From Okeania sp. SIO2C9 (lineage in GTDB: Bacteria > Cyanobacteriota > Cyanobacteriia > Cyanobacteriales > Microcoleaceae), in NCBI RefSeq assembly GCF_010672455.1, contig NZ_JAAHGO010000080.1, positions 1-40,810 of the forward strand: DNA of 40,810 nucleotides. Direction: 5' to 3'. The notes under the pieces were generated by a model, which was given only the letters and a program-made list of their open reading frames with translations, had not been told where the DNA came from and did not search any database. Shown piece by piece: positions 1 to 8,375 of the stretch. The position numbers and the translations under genes are program-made. The stretch's first letter is position 1; the number at the start of each line of letters is the position of its first letter.

Positions 1-126
1 TCACATGAAGCAATGATACTCACTCCCCTGAGTGATGTACAGATTGTCGGGAGCCGGATGCACGGAAACGGGCACGTCCGGATCTAACTGGGAGTTGCCC
101 TGGGTAATACCAGGCTTCGACCCAAC
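1..126 (+). mobile_element. 3' end of a group II intron (domains V and VI)
   Basis: Positions 51-84 fold as a 34-nt domain V: GAGCCGGA pairs with TCCGGATC, a GAAA tetraloop caps the stem, and there is a two-base CG bulge on the 3' side. The catalytic AGC-like triad lies at 52-54, with one G/A mismatch in the basal stem. Positions about 86-125 form a domain VI hairpin (TGGG/CCCA outside, CCTGG/CCAGG inside). The 3' splice site should lie near 126-127, because the tandem-repeat sequence resumes at 128. The rest of the intron, including any reverse transcriptase/maturase, is outside the window. The class is recognised from structure; activity is not shown. Confidence 0.8.
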
Positions 127-127
127 C

Positions 128-1165
128 ATACTCACACCATCAAAGCACCAGAACAATTATCATCCTGTAAAGCACTCGGAAAACAACTAGCGACAGGAAA
201 AATTTTCATCCCCATCAATAGATTGATATTACATATTCACAAATCCAGCAAATTATCATCCTGTGAAGCTCAAAAAAAAGGCAAGGATATTCCTCTTGCA
301 TCCCCAAAAAAATTATAATAGTATGTAATCATTGGTTGCTATTCGCCCCTGTGCATGACTTTTTATTCAACGCAAAAACAGCATTTCGTTATTGAATATA
401 TATATAGAAGAGATACTCACACCATCAAAGCACCAGAAAAATTATCATTGTGTGAAGCACTTGGAGAAAAAAGTAAGCATCGGAAAATTTGCCCGCCCCA
501 TCAACAATACCGATATTATTCATGTAGAAGCGATCGCTATATTCACAAATCCAGAAAATCATCATCCTGTGAAGCTTAAAAAAAAGCGACAAGGTATTTC
601 CCCTTGAATTCCCAAAAAAATTATGAGACAATTTAATCATTGGGTGTAGCTCGCCCCTGTACATGACTTTTTATTCAACGCAAAAACAGCATTTCGTTAC
701 TGAATATATATAGAAGAGATACTCACACCATCAAAGCAACAGAAAAATTATCATTGTGTGAAGCTCAAAAAAAAGGCAAGGATTTTCCTCTTGCATCCTC
801 AAAAAAATTATAGTAGTATGTAATTATTGGGTGCAATTCGCCCCTGCGCATGACTTTTTATTCAACGCAAAAACGGCATTTCGTTACTGAATATATATAG
901 AAGAGATACTCACACCATCAAAGCACCAGAAAAATTATCATTGTGTGAAGCACTACTAGAAAAAGAACTGGCAACAGGAAAAATTTTTACCCCATCAACA
1001 GATTGATATTACTTATGCACAAATCCAGAAAATAATCATCCTGTGAAGCACCAAAAAACGGCAAGGTATTTCTCGTTGCATCTCCAAAAAAGTTATGATA
1101 TGATGTAATCATTAGGTACTGCTCGCCCCATGTATGACTTTTTATTCAACAAAGAAAAAGCTTAT
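128..1165 (+). repeat. Four-copy decayed tandem repeat (187-306 bp units)
   Basis: Units begin with ATACTCACACCATCAAAGCA at 128, 413, 719 (variant CAAC afterwards) and 906. They share an end section with CGCCCC, then ATGACTTTTTATTCAACG and GCATTTCGTTA before a TATATATAG spacer. The third unit lacks about 110 bp that lie between two internal half-repeats ending TGTGAAGC. Short open frames run through some units but change frame from copy to copy, so no conserved protein is supported. The first unit is split by the group II intron. Function is unknown; one HIP1 octamer lies at about 527-534. Confidence 0.75.
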
Positions 1166-1185
1166 ATTTTACGTTGATACTTAAT

Positions 1186-1452
1186 CTAAAAATCATTACC
1201 ACTCAGCAACGCCAAAAAATCTACTAATACCCAGTATTGCTCTTTGACAAATTCCTTTAATTCTAATAATTCCGATTTACGCCAAATCTCTTGTGAACTA
1301 TTCTCTTTCTTATAAACATGACGGCTAACAAACTTTTTCTCTGTTTTTGAAGGAGGGTAAACACCAAATCTAACTTCTGGCTGAACTAAAGTTGTATCTT
1401 TATACTGATAAACTAATTTAAAGTCACTACAAAGTAATTTAGAGGGTAACAT
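1186..1452 (-). CDS. Small hypothetical protein (88 aa)
   Basis: I do not recognise this protein. The ATG at 1452 is preferred over the TTG at 1500 because an AAAGGA box sits 9 nt upstream of it. The sequence is soluble-looking, basic in the middle (KTEKKF, RHVYKKE) and ends in a hydrophobic helix-like stretch around YWVLVDFLALL. It has no signal peptide, cysteine motif or known domain that I can see. It is transcribed away from rca and lies between the tandem repeat and rca, so it may be a real small gene or a remnant. Composition looks coding-like, but there is no independent support. Confidence 0.4.
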   Translation of the reverse strand: MLPSKLLCSDFKLVYQYKDTTLVQPEVRFGVYPPSKTEKKFVSRHVYKKENSSQEIWRKSELLELKEFVKEQYWVLVDFLALLSGNDF

Positions 1453-1740
1453 CGAATTTGTTCCTTTAACTTGACACTTGCTAGAGTGTTTTTCAAGCAA
1501 GCGTTAGACACTCAAAACATAACTATTAATTATATCGCAGTTACTGTAGAATCTCCTGTATTAGACAAAAACCCTACATCCACAGAAAATTTCAAATTCT
1601 TCTTAAAGCTTAAACGAAGGAAATTCAATTCCCAAGAGTAATCTTAAACCTCAACAAATATTAACTCGATAAATATTGCCATAAAAATGATATGGTGACT
1701 AAGAAATAAGGTTTGAAACCTACGCTTTAAAGCTGAGTTG

Positions 1741-1764
1741 CTAATAACTAATAACTAATAACTG
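1741..1764 (+). repeat. 7-bp satellite abutting the rca start codon
   Basis: Three copies of CTAATAA followed by CTGAAATG run directly into the rca start codon at 1767. No Shine-Dalgarno sequence is left in the 25 bases before it. The same TAACTGAAATG end is seen on another repeat near 34942. Confidence 0.7.
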
Positions 1765-1766
1765 AA

Positions 1767-3035
1767 ATGTCATATTACATATCACCCAGATTTATAGATA
1801 AACTAGCAGTTCACATTACCAAAAATTTCTTAGACTTACCTAGAGTAAGAGTACCTTTAATATTAGGAATACACGGACGAAAAGGAGAAGGAAAAACTTT
1901 TCAATGCCAATTAGTATTTGAAAAAATGGGAATAGAACCTGTCACAATATCTGGTGGAGAATTAGAAAGTAAAGATGCGGGAGACCCAGCACGTTTATTA
2001 CGTTTACGTTATCGAGAAGCGTCGGAAAAAATCAAAGTTCAAGGTCGAATGTGCGTCTTATTTATTAATGACTTAGATGCAGGTGCTGGTAGATTTGATG
2101 GGGGTACTCAATATACGGTAAATACTCAATTAGTAAATGCTACTTTGATGAATATTGCTGATAATCCTACTAATGTACAATTGCCTGGTAGTTATGATGA
2201 AACTCCCCTACATCGAATACCGATTATTGTGACTGGAAATGATTTTTCTACCCTCTATGCACCTTTAATTAGAGATGGTCGAATGGAGAAATTTTATTGG
2301 GAGCCAAATAGAGAAGATAGAATTGGTATAGTGGGTGGTATTTTTAAAACTGATGAACTTTCTGCGGGAGATATTGAAAATTTAGTAGATGAATTTTCTG
2401 ACCAAGCTATAGATTTTTTCAGTGCTTTACGCAGTCGGATATATGATGAACAGATTCGTGATTTTATTCATCAAGTAGGAATAGAAAATATTTCCAAGCG
2501 GGTAGTTAATTCTGTAGAAAAAGTTCCAGATTTTCCCAAACCTAATTTTAATCTCTCCCATCTTCTAGAATATGGAAAATTTATGGTTAGGGAACAACAA
2601 AGAATTCGAGAATTACGATTAGTTGAAGAATATAATCAATCTCGATTATTCGGTGGTAATCATGTAGAGCGCTCGGAAAAAGTTGCGCCAAATTCTAACT
2701 ATTTATCTCCAGAAACAGCTACATCTAATCAGTTAATAGAAAATAGGATTAATCATAACGTTAAAAATAATAATCTCAGTTCAGAAGTTAGACAAAAAGT
2801 GCAACAAATTCTCCAAGATGGTTTGAAAATTGGAATGGAATATGCAGATAAACGTAGATATAAAACTGGCTCATGGAAAAGTTGTGGAACAATAGATAGT
2901 CAGGGAGAAAAAGAAGTCATAAATGCTGTAGAAAATTGTTTAGCTGAACATCAAAATGATTATGTGAGGTTGATTGGAATTGACTCTAATATAAAGCGCA
3001 GATTAGTTGAGAAAATAATTCATAAACCAAATTAG
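1767..3035 (+). CDS. rca: Rubisco activase with RbcS-like C-terminal domain
   Basis: AAA+ ATPase that remodels inhibited Rubisco in the Calvin cycle. Residues 1-270 are the AAA+ core, with Walker A GRKGEGKT at 37-44 and Walker B CVLFINDLD at 96-104. The N-terminus (MSYYISPRFIDKLAVHITKN) matches cyanobacterial Rca, which supports this start although no Shine-Dalgarno is visible. A polar linker of about 60 residues leads to a small-subunit-like module at about 335-422, recognised by RYKTGSWKSCGT. In cyanobacteria this module tethers the activase to Rubisco/carboxysomes. The 422-residue length is normal for the family. No Rubisco genes are adjacent, so it is a stand-alone gene here. The spacer upstream ends in a 7-bp satellite. 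Confidence 0.95.
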   Translation: MSYYISPRFIDKLAVHITKNFLDLPRVRVPLILGIHGRKGEGKTFQCQLVFEKMGIEPVTISGGELESKDAGDPARLLRLRYREASEKIKVQGRMCVLFINDLDAGAGRFDGGTQYTVNTQLVNATLMNIADNPTNVQLPGSYDETPLHRIPIIVTGNDFSTLYAPLIRDGRMEKFYWEPNREDRIGIVGGIFKTDELSAGDIENLVDEFSDQAIDFFSALRSRIYDEQIRDFIHQVGIENISKRVVNSVEKVPDFPKPNFNLSHLLEYGKFMVREQQRIRELRLVEEYNQSRLFGGNHVERSEKVAPNSNYLSPETATSNQLIENRINHNVKNNNLSSEVRQKVQQILQDGLKIGMEYADKRRYKTGSWKSCGTIDSQGEKEVINAVENCLAEHQNDYVRLIGIDSNIKRRLVEKIIHKPN

Positions 3036-3906
3036 ATATTTGAAGGAAGAAGGAAGAAGGAAGAAAAAAGAGGGAAGAAAAAAGAGGGAAGAAGGAAGAA
3101 GGAAGAGGGAAGAAAAAAGAGGGAAGAAAAAAGAGGAAAGAAGGAAGACGGGGTAAATATTAAAAACAAGGGATAAACGATAGAAATAAATATCTAAAAT
3201 GAACTGGATAGACTATTTTTAAGCATATCCTCCTGACTCATGACTCCTGACCAAAAAATAAGGTCTCAACCCTCCCCTTTCAAGCTATCCCTTATAAGGA
3301 ACTCCTGAAAACCTTTTGGAGAGGAGGGGAGAAGGGAGAAAGAATCATAGTAGATAGGAAAAACTACTTAAGTTATCAAAAAAAATGTACTTTGTTAATA
3401 CACTTTTTCTCTGACAAAAATCTTTTCAAAGCTTGTACATAACTTGTCTATTTTGTCAATTTTTATGTTAAGTAAAGATGTTTATAAAGCATAGTCTTTC
3501 AAGGGGATGAAAAAGCGGTCAAGGGATGGCGAGGTCTCCTCGCCATATCCAATCGACCAAGATAAAATAAAGTTCAATATTTAAGCCTTCTGACTTTAAC
3601 TAGAGGTACTGATAACTGATAACTGTTAACGAAGTTCCTCCGGAGGAGGCTAACTCAAATGACTCCTCCTAAATTTTAACTAGAGCTTGCTGAATAAACC
3701 TGAAAGTATTGACTGATACTGGTTTTAGCATTTTAGATTTGAAAAAAGTATCAGCTTTTCGGCGGAAAAAGCTCAAAAAGCTAGTATTTTGAGATGATTA
3801 TGACAGAAAAATTGAGAGACAATTCTTACTCTTACCTCCCCTCTCATTCCCATTTCTCCTGTCTCCTGTCTCCTACAAAGAGCAAAAAGACTTTATTCAG
3901 AAAACT
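3036..3906. repeat. Gene-free spacer: purine satellite and dispersed repeat
   Basis: Positions 3043-3150 are a purine-rich array built on GAAGGAA and 14-base derivatives. Further 7-bp arrays are CTCCTGA (about 3230-3252), CTGATAA (about 3608-3624) and TCTCCTG (about 3856-3876). A partial copy of dispersed repeat R1 lies at about 3480-3560, with GCGGTC and AATCGACC arms around a GGCGAGG/CCTCGCC hairpin. I see no gene or RNA. Confidence 0.6.
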
Positions 3907-4767
3907 CTAACTATCTTTCTGTACAGAACTTTCATGCCAATCTTTTAATAGAAAATCTGATAAAACTGTAAACAAAACAAAAATAACTATTCCTAAACCT
4001 GTAGTTAAAAATAAAGCAGCAAACATTCTGGGAATTTCTAAGTTGTAACTAGACATTAAAATTTGATAAGCAATACCGGAACGAGTACCTCCTGTACCTG
4101 CAACAAATTCTGCTACTACAGCTCCAATTAATGCTAAACCGCCACTAATTCTTAACCCACCTAAAAAATAAGGTAAAGCACTAGGAAATCTCAAATAAAT
4201 TAGAGTTTGCCAACGAGATGCTCCATATAGCTTAAACATATCGCTCAAGTTTTTATCAACACTATTTAATCCCAAAGTAGTATTAGAAATAATCGGAAAA
4301 AATGCGACAATCCAAGCACAGAGAATTAAAGCTGCAAAAGTATTATTTTTGAGCCAGATAATAATTAGAGGAGCAATAGCAACAATAGGAGTAGTTTGTA
4401 AAACTACCGCATAGGGAAACAAACTTCTTTCAATTAATTTATTCTGAGCAAATAACATGGAAATGAACACCCCTGAAACTACTGCCACTGCTAAGGCCAC
4501 AACTGTAATTTTGATGGTAATTAGCAGAGAACCAAATAATTGATTCCATTCCTGAATCATTGCCTGAAATACTAATATTGGGCTTGGTAATAAATAGGGA
4601 GGAATATTCATTACTCTCACGGAAATTTCCCAGGTTAGCAGTACGATAATTCCTAAGATGACTGGAGCAATTATCTCAAGAGAAAGGAGCTTATTCAGAA
4701 TTTTATTTTGTGGTTTGGTTTGTGTTAATAGTTGTTTTTTGTTCTTAGTAATTTCAGTAGGTATCAT
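3907..4767 (-). CDS. ABC transporter permease, NitT/TauT-SsuC type
   Basis: Inner-membrane permease subunit of an importer of the SsuC/TauC/NrtB-like group. About six transmembrane segments are visible. The cytoplasmic EAA loop is read in LYGASRWQTLIYLRFPSALP, with the conserved glycine and the closing LP. Length (286 aa from the ATG at 4767; a TTG lies one codon upstream) is typical. No ATPase or binding protein is adjacent on either side, so it is an orphan and its substrate (nitrate, sulfonate, thiamine precursor or other) cannot be told from sequence. Long spacers flank it on both sides. Confidence 0.85.
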   Translation of the reverse strand: MIPTEITKNKKQLLTQTKPQNKILNKLLSLEIIAPVILGIIVLLTWEISVRVMNIPPYLLPSPILVFQAMIQEWNQLFGSLLITIKITVVALAVAVVSGVFISMLFAQNKLIERSLFPYAVVLQTTPIVAIAPLIIIWLKNNTFAALILCAWIVAFFPIISNTTLGLNSVDKNLSDMFKLYGASRWQTLIYLRFPSALPYFLGGLRISGGLALIGAVVAEFVAGTGGTRSGIAYQILMSSYNLEIPRMFAALFLTTGLGIVIFVLFTVLSDFLLKDWHESSVQKDS

Positions 4768-6036
4768 CAAAGACTAAATTCTATTCTGTATCTGTAGTTT
4801 TTTTTGTATAATACCAATTTATCTAAAAGAAGGCTACAAAAAGGACATTGAAAAATTACAGCGTATTTCATCAAGGGTGAGGTACACCCGTCGCGGGCAA
4901 GATGTCCGTACTACAAACACTCGATAGTTCATATTTGTACCTTATGTACCTGCAAAAGGAAAGATAAAAATGAAACCTTATTATTTACTAAATGCTGTTA
5001 CTTTACCAATTAGTCGTGCAAAGGGCTGTAATTTTGTTTTTATGCGAAAGATATGATCGTAAAAAAATCAAAATTAATTTATTATTGTGCTTCTTCCCAG
5101 AAAATGTTTACCTGATTATGTATAAGTATAATGATATTAGTAGACTAAGATGAGTTGTCACTAAACTTTATGGCCAAAAACTCAAGTGTAAGTATCATTA
5201 AGCATCTTAAGCTAGTATCTAGATTTTGTTACCTTCCATCCAAGTGCAACAAAGCCTAAAATAACTCTGATGATAGCTGAATTATCAAAATTACAGATAT
5301 AAAATACACTCACTTTAACAAAAACTTTCATCTGAAAGACATATTAATCAGAGAACTGTATGAATGTGGTGCTTTGGAGAAAAAACTGAAAATTAATGAA
5401 CCTATCCCACTATTTTTAACAGGCTTATTGATTTAAGTAAAATGTGTTTGAAAAGCTTAATTTTTCGTTTTTAACTCTCAAAATATTTAGGGTTTTTAGC
5501 AAAAATCTTATTACTGGGATAAGTCCATATCTTTTAATATGCTTTAAACCAATTAACAAGAAATCAGGTGAAAATCTTACATTTTGTTTTGACAACAATC
5601 TGATGCACTAACCTCAATATTAAGTAACTTAAAATCTTATAAAATAGTAGGACATTACAAACTTTTATTTATCTTTAAAATATCGGGAGAAGACCTGCGC
5701 CATAAGGTAAATTAGTGTGACTGTTGAATCCCGACCAGCAAAAAAATTAATTAGGAGGTTCTTGCTGTTCAATATATTCTTTGAGTTTTTCAAGTGGTGC
5801 GCCACTACAACTAGAAATTTAATATCTGCTGGTCTAAAGCACTTTTTTAATCCAATAAACCTTGTTAATGGAACTTAGACAAAAATTATGCAAAAAAAGT
5901 CCTTTGGTGTTGGGTACTTCACAAGTCCTTAAATTACATAAACAATCGAATTACAGTTATTAGCCTGAAAGAGGCCAATTCCACTCCTCTTCTCTCTGAA
6001 AATGTCTACTCTATCAGATTATCTAGTAGGAAAAAA
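4768..6036. other. 1.27 kb gene-free spacer, AT-rich
   Basis: Apart from the transposase remnant at 5747-5817 I see no gene. A half-repeat with GGGTGAGGTACACCCG near 4876-4891 and a GCGGGCAAGATGTCCG segment nearby resemble small dispersed palindromes. Several short frames exist but none has a ribosome binding site together with coding-like content. The end near 6005-6036 (TCTATCAGATTATCTAGTAGG) should hold the 5' leader of the protease gene; AGGAAAAAA precedes its ATG. Confidence 0.5.
5747..5817 (-). pseudogene. C-terminal remnant of an IS200-type TnpA transposase
   Basis: The minus strand reads SSCSGAPLEKLKEYIEQQEP and then a stop. This resembles the conserved C-terminal tail of Y1 (HUH) IS200/IS605 transposases, in which a CGGxxxxxLKxYIEQQ-like segment closes the protein. 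Only about 22 codons remain; a stop codon lies just upstream in the same frame and the catalytic part is absent. It is a relic. The recognition rests on a short stretch, so confidence is moderate. Confidence 0.55.
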
Positions 6037-7248
6037 ATGACTTTATCCTTCAAGCAATTGACTTTATATTTTTCTCTATTATCTATTGGTGGTGGTACAG
6101 GATGGTTAGGTCATCGTTATGTCCAAACCAAAGGTTTGACTATAGACTCTAATGTAATACCTGTAGTTAAGCAGCAACCGACAGATTACCCGTCACATTC
6201 AAACTCTGAAAATGCTTTACTCGAACCGACTAACTATAACTTTATTGCTCAAGCAGTAGAAAAAGTTGGTCCAGCAGTAGTCCGTATAGATGCAGCTAAA
6301 AAATTAACAACTCAAGTTCCAGAAGCTTTTCAAAATCCCTTATTTAAACGTTTCTTTGGAGAAAATTTACCTATTCCAGAAGAACGCGTTAAACGTGGTA
6401 CTGGTTCTGGGGTAATTATTAACTCTAATGGTCGCTTAATTACAAATGCTCATGTAGTTAGTGGAGCTGATACAGTTCAGGTAACACTCAAAGATGGCCG
6501 AGTTTTTGAAGGTCAGGTTAAAGGTGTAGACTCACTAACAGATGTGGCTGTAATTGAAATTGAGGCCACAGGTCTACCAGAAGTGTCCATTGGTAAATCA
6601 GAAAAATTAATTCCGGGACAATGGGCGATCGCTATTGGCAATCCTCTCGGTTTAGACAATACTGTAACGGTAGGAATTATCAGTGCTATTGGTCGTAGTA
6701 GTTCTCAAGTAGGTATTCCAGACAAACGAGTCCGTTTTATTCAAACAGATGCCGCAATTAATCCTGGCAACTCTGGTGGACCACTTTTGAATAGTCGTGG
6801 TCAAGTAATTGGCATCAATACAGCTATTAGAGCTGACGCCCAAGGATTAGGATTTGCTATTCCCATAGAAACTGCAAAAAGAATTGCGGATGAGTTATTT
6901 GATAATGGAAAAGTAGAGCATCCATTTTTAGGTATTTCAATGGTCGATTTAACTCCAGAAGTCAGACATGAAATTAATAAACGACTAGAGACGAATATTC
7001 AGCAAAATCAGGGTGTTGTGATTATGCGAATTATAGAAGATTCTCCGGCAGCTAAAGCTGGTTTACGTCAAGGAGATGTAATTCAAAAAGTAGGTGGAGT
7101 AGCAGTTAAAAGTCCAGTAGAAGTTCAGCAACAGGTAGAACAAAGTTTAGTTGGAAAAGATTTAGCAGTAGAAGTAATTCGTAATCGTAAAATTGCTAAA
7201 ATTCTCGTGAAACCCGATACTTTTCCCCTCTCAGTCGAATCTGAATAA
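6037..7248 (+). CDS. HtrA/Deg-type serine protease (HhoA/HhoB-like)
   Basis: Periplasmic or thylakoid-lumen quality-control protease. An N-terminal hydrophobic segment (residues 7-24, LTLYFSLLSIGGGTGWLG) acts as signal or anchor. The trypsin-like domain spans about 66-285 with the catalytic triad His139 (TNAHVV), Asp169 (SLTDVAV) and Ser246 (NPGNSGGPL). A single PDZ domain follows at about 295-395, with its core in SPAAKAGLRQGDVI. The 403-residue length and single PDZ fit the three cyanobacterial paralogues HtrA/HhoA/HhoB; I cannot choose among them. The AGGAAAAAA upstream supports the start. A MITE begins 2 bp after the stop codon. Confidence 0.93.
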   Translation: MTLSFKQLTLYFSLLSIGGGTGWLGHRYVQTKGLTIDSNVIPVVKQQPTDYPSHSNSENALLEPTNYNFIAQAVEKVGPAVVRIDAAKKLTTQVPEAFQNPLFKRFFGENLPIPEERVKRGTGSGVIINSNGRLITNAHVVSGADTVQVTLKDGRVFEGQVKGVDSLTDVAVIEIEATGLPEVSIGKSEKLIPGQWAIAIGNPLGLDNTVTVGIISAIGRSSSQVGIPDKRVRFIQTDAAINPGNSGGPLLNSRGQVIGINTAIRADAQGLGFAIPIETAKRIADELFDNGKVEHPFLGISMVDLTPEVRHEINKRLETNIQQNQGVVIMRIIEDSPAAKAGLRQGDVIQKVGGVAVKSPVEVQQQVEQSLVGKDLAVEVIRNRKIAKILVKPDTFPLSVESE

Positions 7249-7250
7249 AT

Positions 7251-7352
7251 AGACATCTCCATAAAATAGGGAATAGGGAGTAGGCAGTAGGGAGAAATAA
7301 TTGATAATTTCTGTGTGAGAATTGATTTTATTTTTGATTTTTGGAGATGTCT
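7251..7352. mobile_element. MITE, AGACATCTCC family
   Basis: Terminal inverted repeats AGACATCTCC (7251-7260) and GGAGATGTCT (7343-7352) enclose 102 bp with no coding content. Each end sits in a TA dinucleotide, which suggests TA target duplication as in IS630/Tc1-like elements (inference). A half-copy, AACATCTCC, follows at about 7357. Further copies lie at 16625, 17174, 37975 and 38059. Confidence 0.7.
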
Positions 7353-8375
7353 AATAAACATCTCCAAAAAAGAATAGACTTTTTGCAGAAGTAGGCAAAA
7401 GCTTATCTGGAAACAGGGAAGAAAATTTATGAAAAAAGTACATAAAACATAATCCATAAGTGTAATTTTCACTCCTATATCTAATGTTGATTTAATTAAT
7501 AATAATAGAGTTTGTCTTACATTTAATCTTAACTTAATACTTAAGTAGGTAGGTGCAATTAAATGTAGGATTTATGATCATAAAAATAGTAGGGACGTTC
7601 CATGGAGCGTCCCTACAAAGGTTTCAGAAGAAGTTTCTTTTGGAGATATAGCACAAGGAAGAAGGTAAAATTAGGCGTTATTTGAGTTTTAAGCTTTTGA
7701 TATGTCTTAACCTTTCCTTAGACTTCTATATCTATGTTTGACTATTATAGAAATACAGAAACTAAGTATTTTTTAAGTTTAACATTAGCTATTTATCAAT
7801 ATTTATCTTTTTTTTTGGTTTAATACCAAGCGTGAAAAAAGAATGTTACGAATAATAATAGGAATAAAAATACTTTACCGAATTATTAATAATTAATTCT
7901 TAATAATTAAATAATTCTGGTTTAAAGCCTCCCCTTTTAAGGGGAAAAAAGCGGTCGATCTTCGCAGCTTCCCGAAGGGTGGGATGGATGGGTTTCCTAA
8001 CCATATCCAATCGACCAAGAGAAGAAATAATATTTCCTTATATTAAATTCCGTAACGGTTAAAACCCGAGGTAATTATCAATTATCCATTAATGAAAGGA
8101 TATTCGATTTGACAAAAAAAATGATTTTTGACCTTAAAAATGGTATTGAAGCCATTCCCATACAAATCCTGACTCCTGACTCCTAAGAAATATCCTAGTT
8201 ATTTGTAGCAAAAATTTATCAATTTGGTTTAATACCCCGCTGTCTACACGGTGTTTATAATTGGTTGGGGTTTGAGTCTCCATCCACTTTTTCCTCCCCC
8301 CTTTCAAAGGGGAGCAAGGGGGAATGCCTTCTTCCTTATTCCTTCTTCAGCAAATATCAACTAAAACCATAAATT
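7353..8375. repeat. Gene-free spacer with palindrome and full R1 repeat
   Basis: A 28-bp near-perfect palindrome lies at 7589-7616 (arms GTAGGGACGT, core TCCATGGA, one mismatch). A full copy of dispersed repeat R1 spans about 7920-8097. It starts CCTCCCCTTTTAAGGGG, carries GCGGTCGAT paired with AATCGACC about 60 bp later, and ends in GAGGTAATTATCAATTATCC. AT-rich 7-bp arrays (AATTATT, TTAATAA types) flank it at 7878-7920. Nothing else is recognisable. Confidence 0.6.

Noticed and set aside
128-1165. Diversity-generating retroelement or protein-coding repeat
   Set aside because: No template/variable repeat pair with A-biased changes and no reverse transcriptase in the window; frames are not kept between units.
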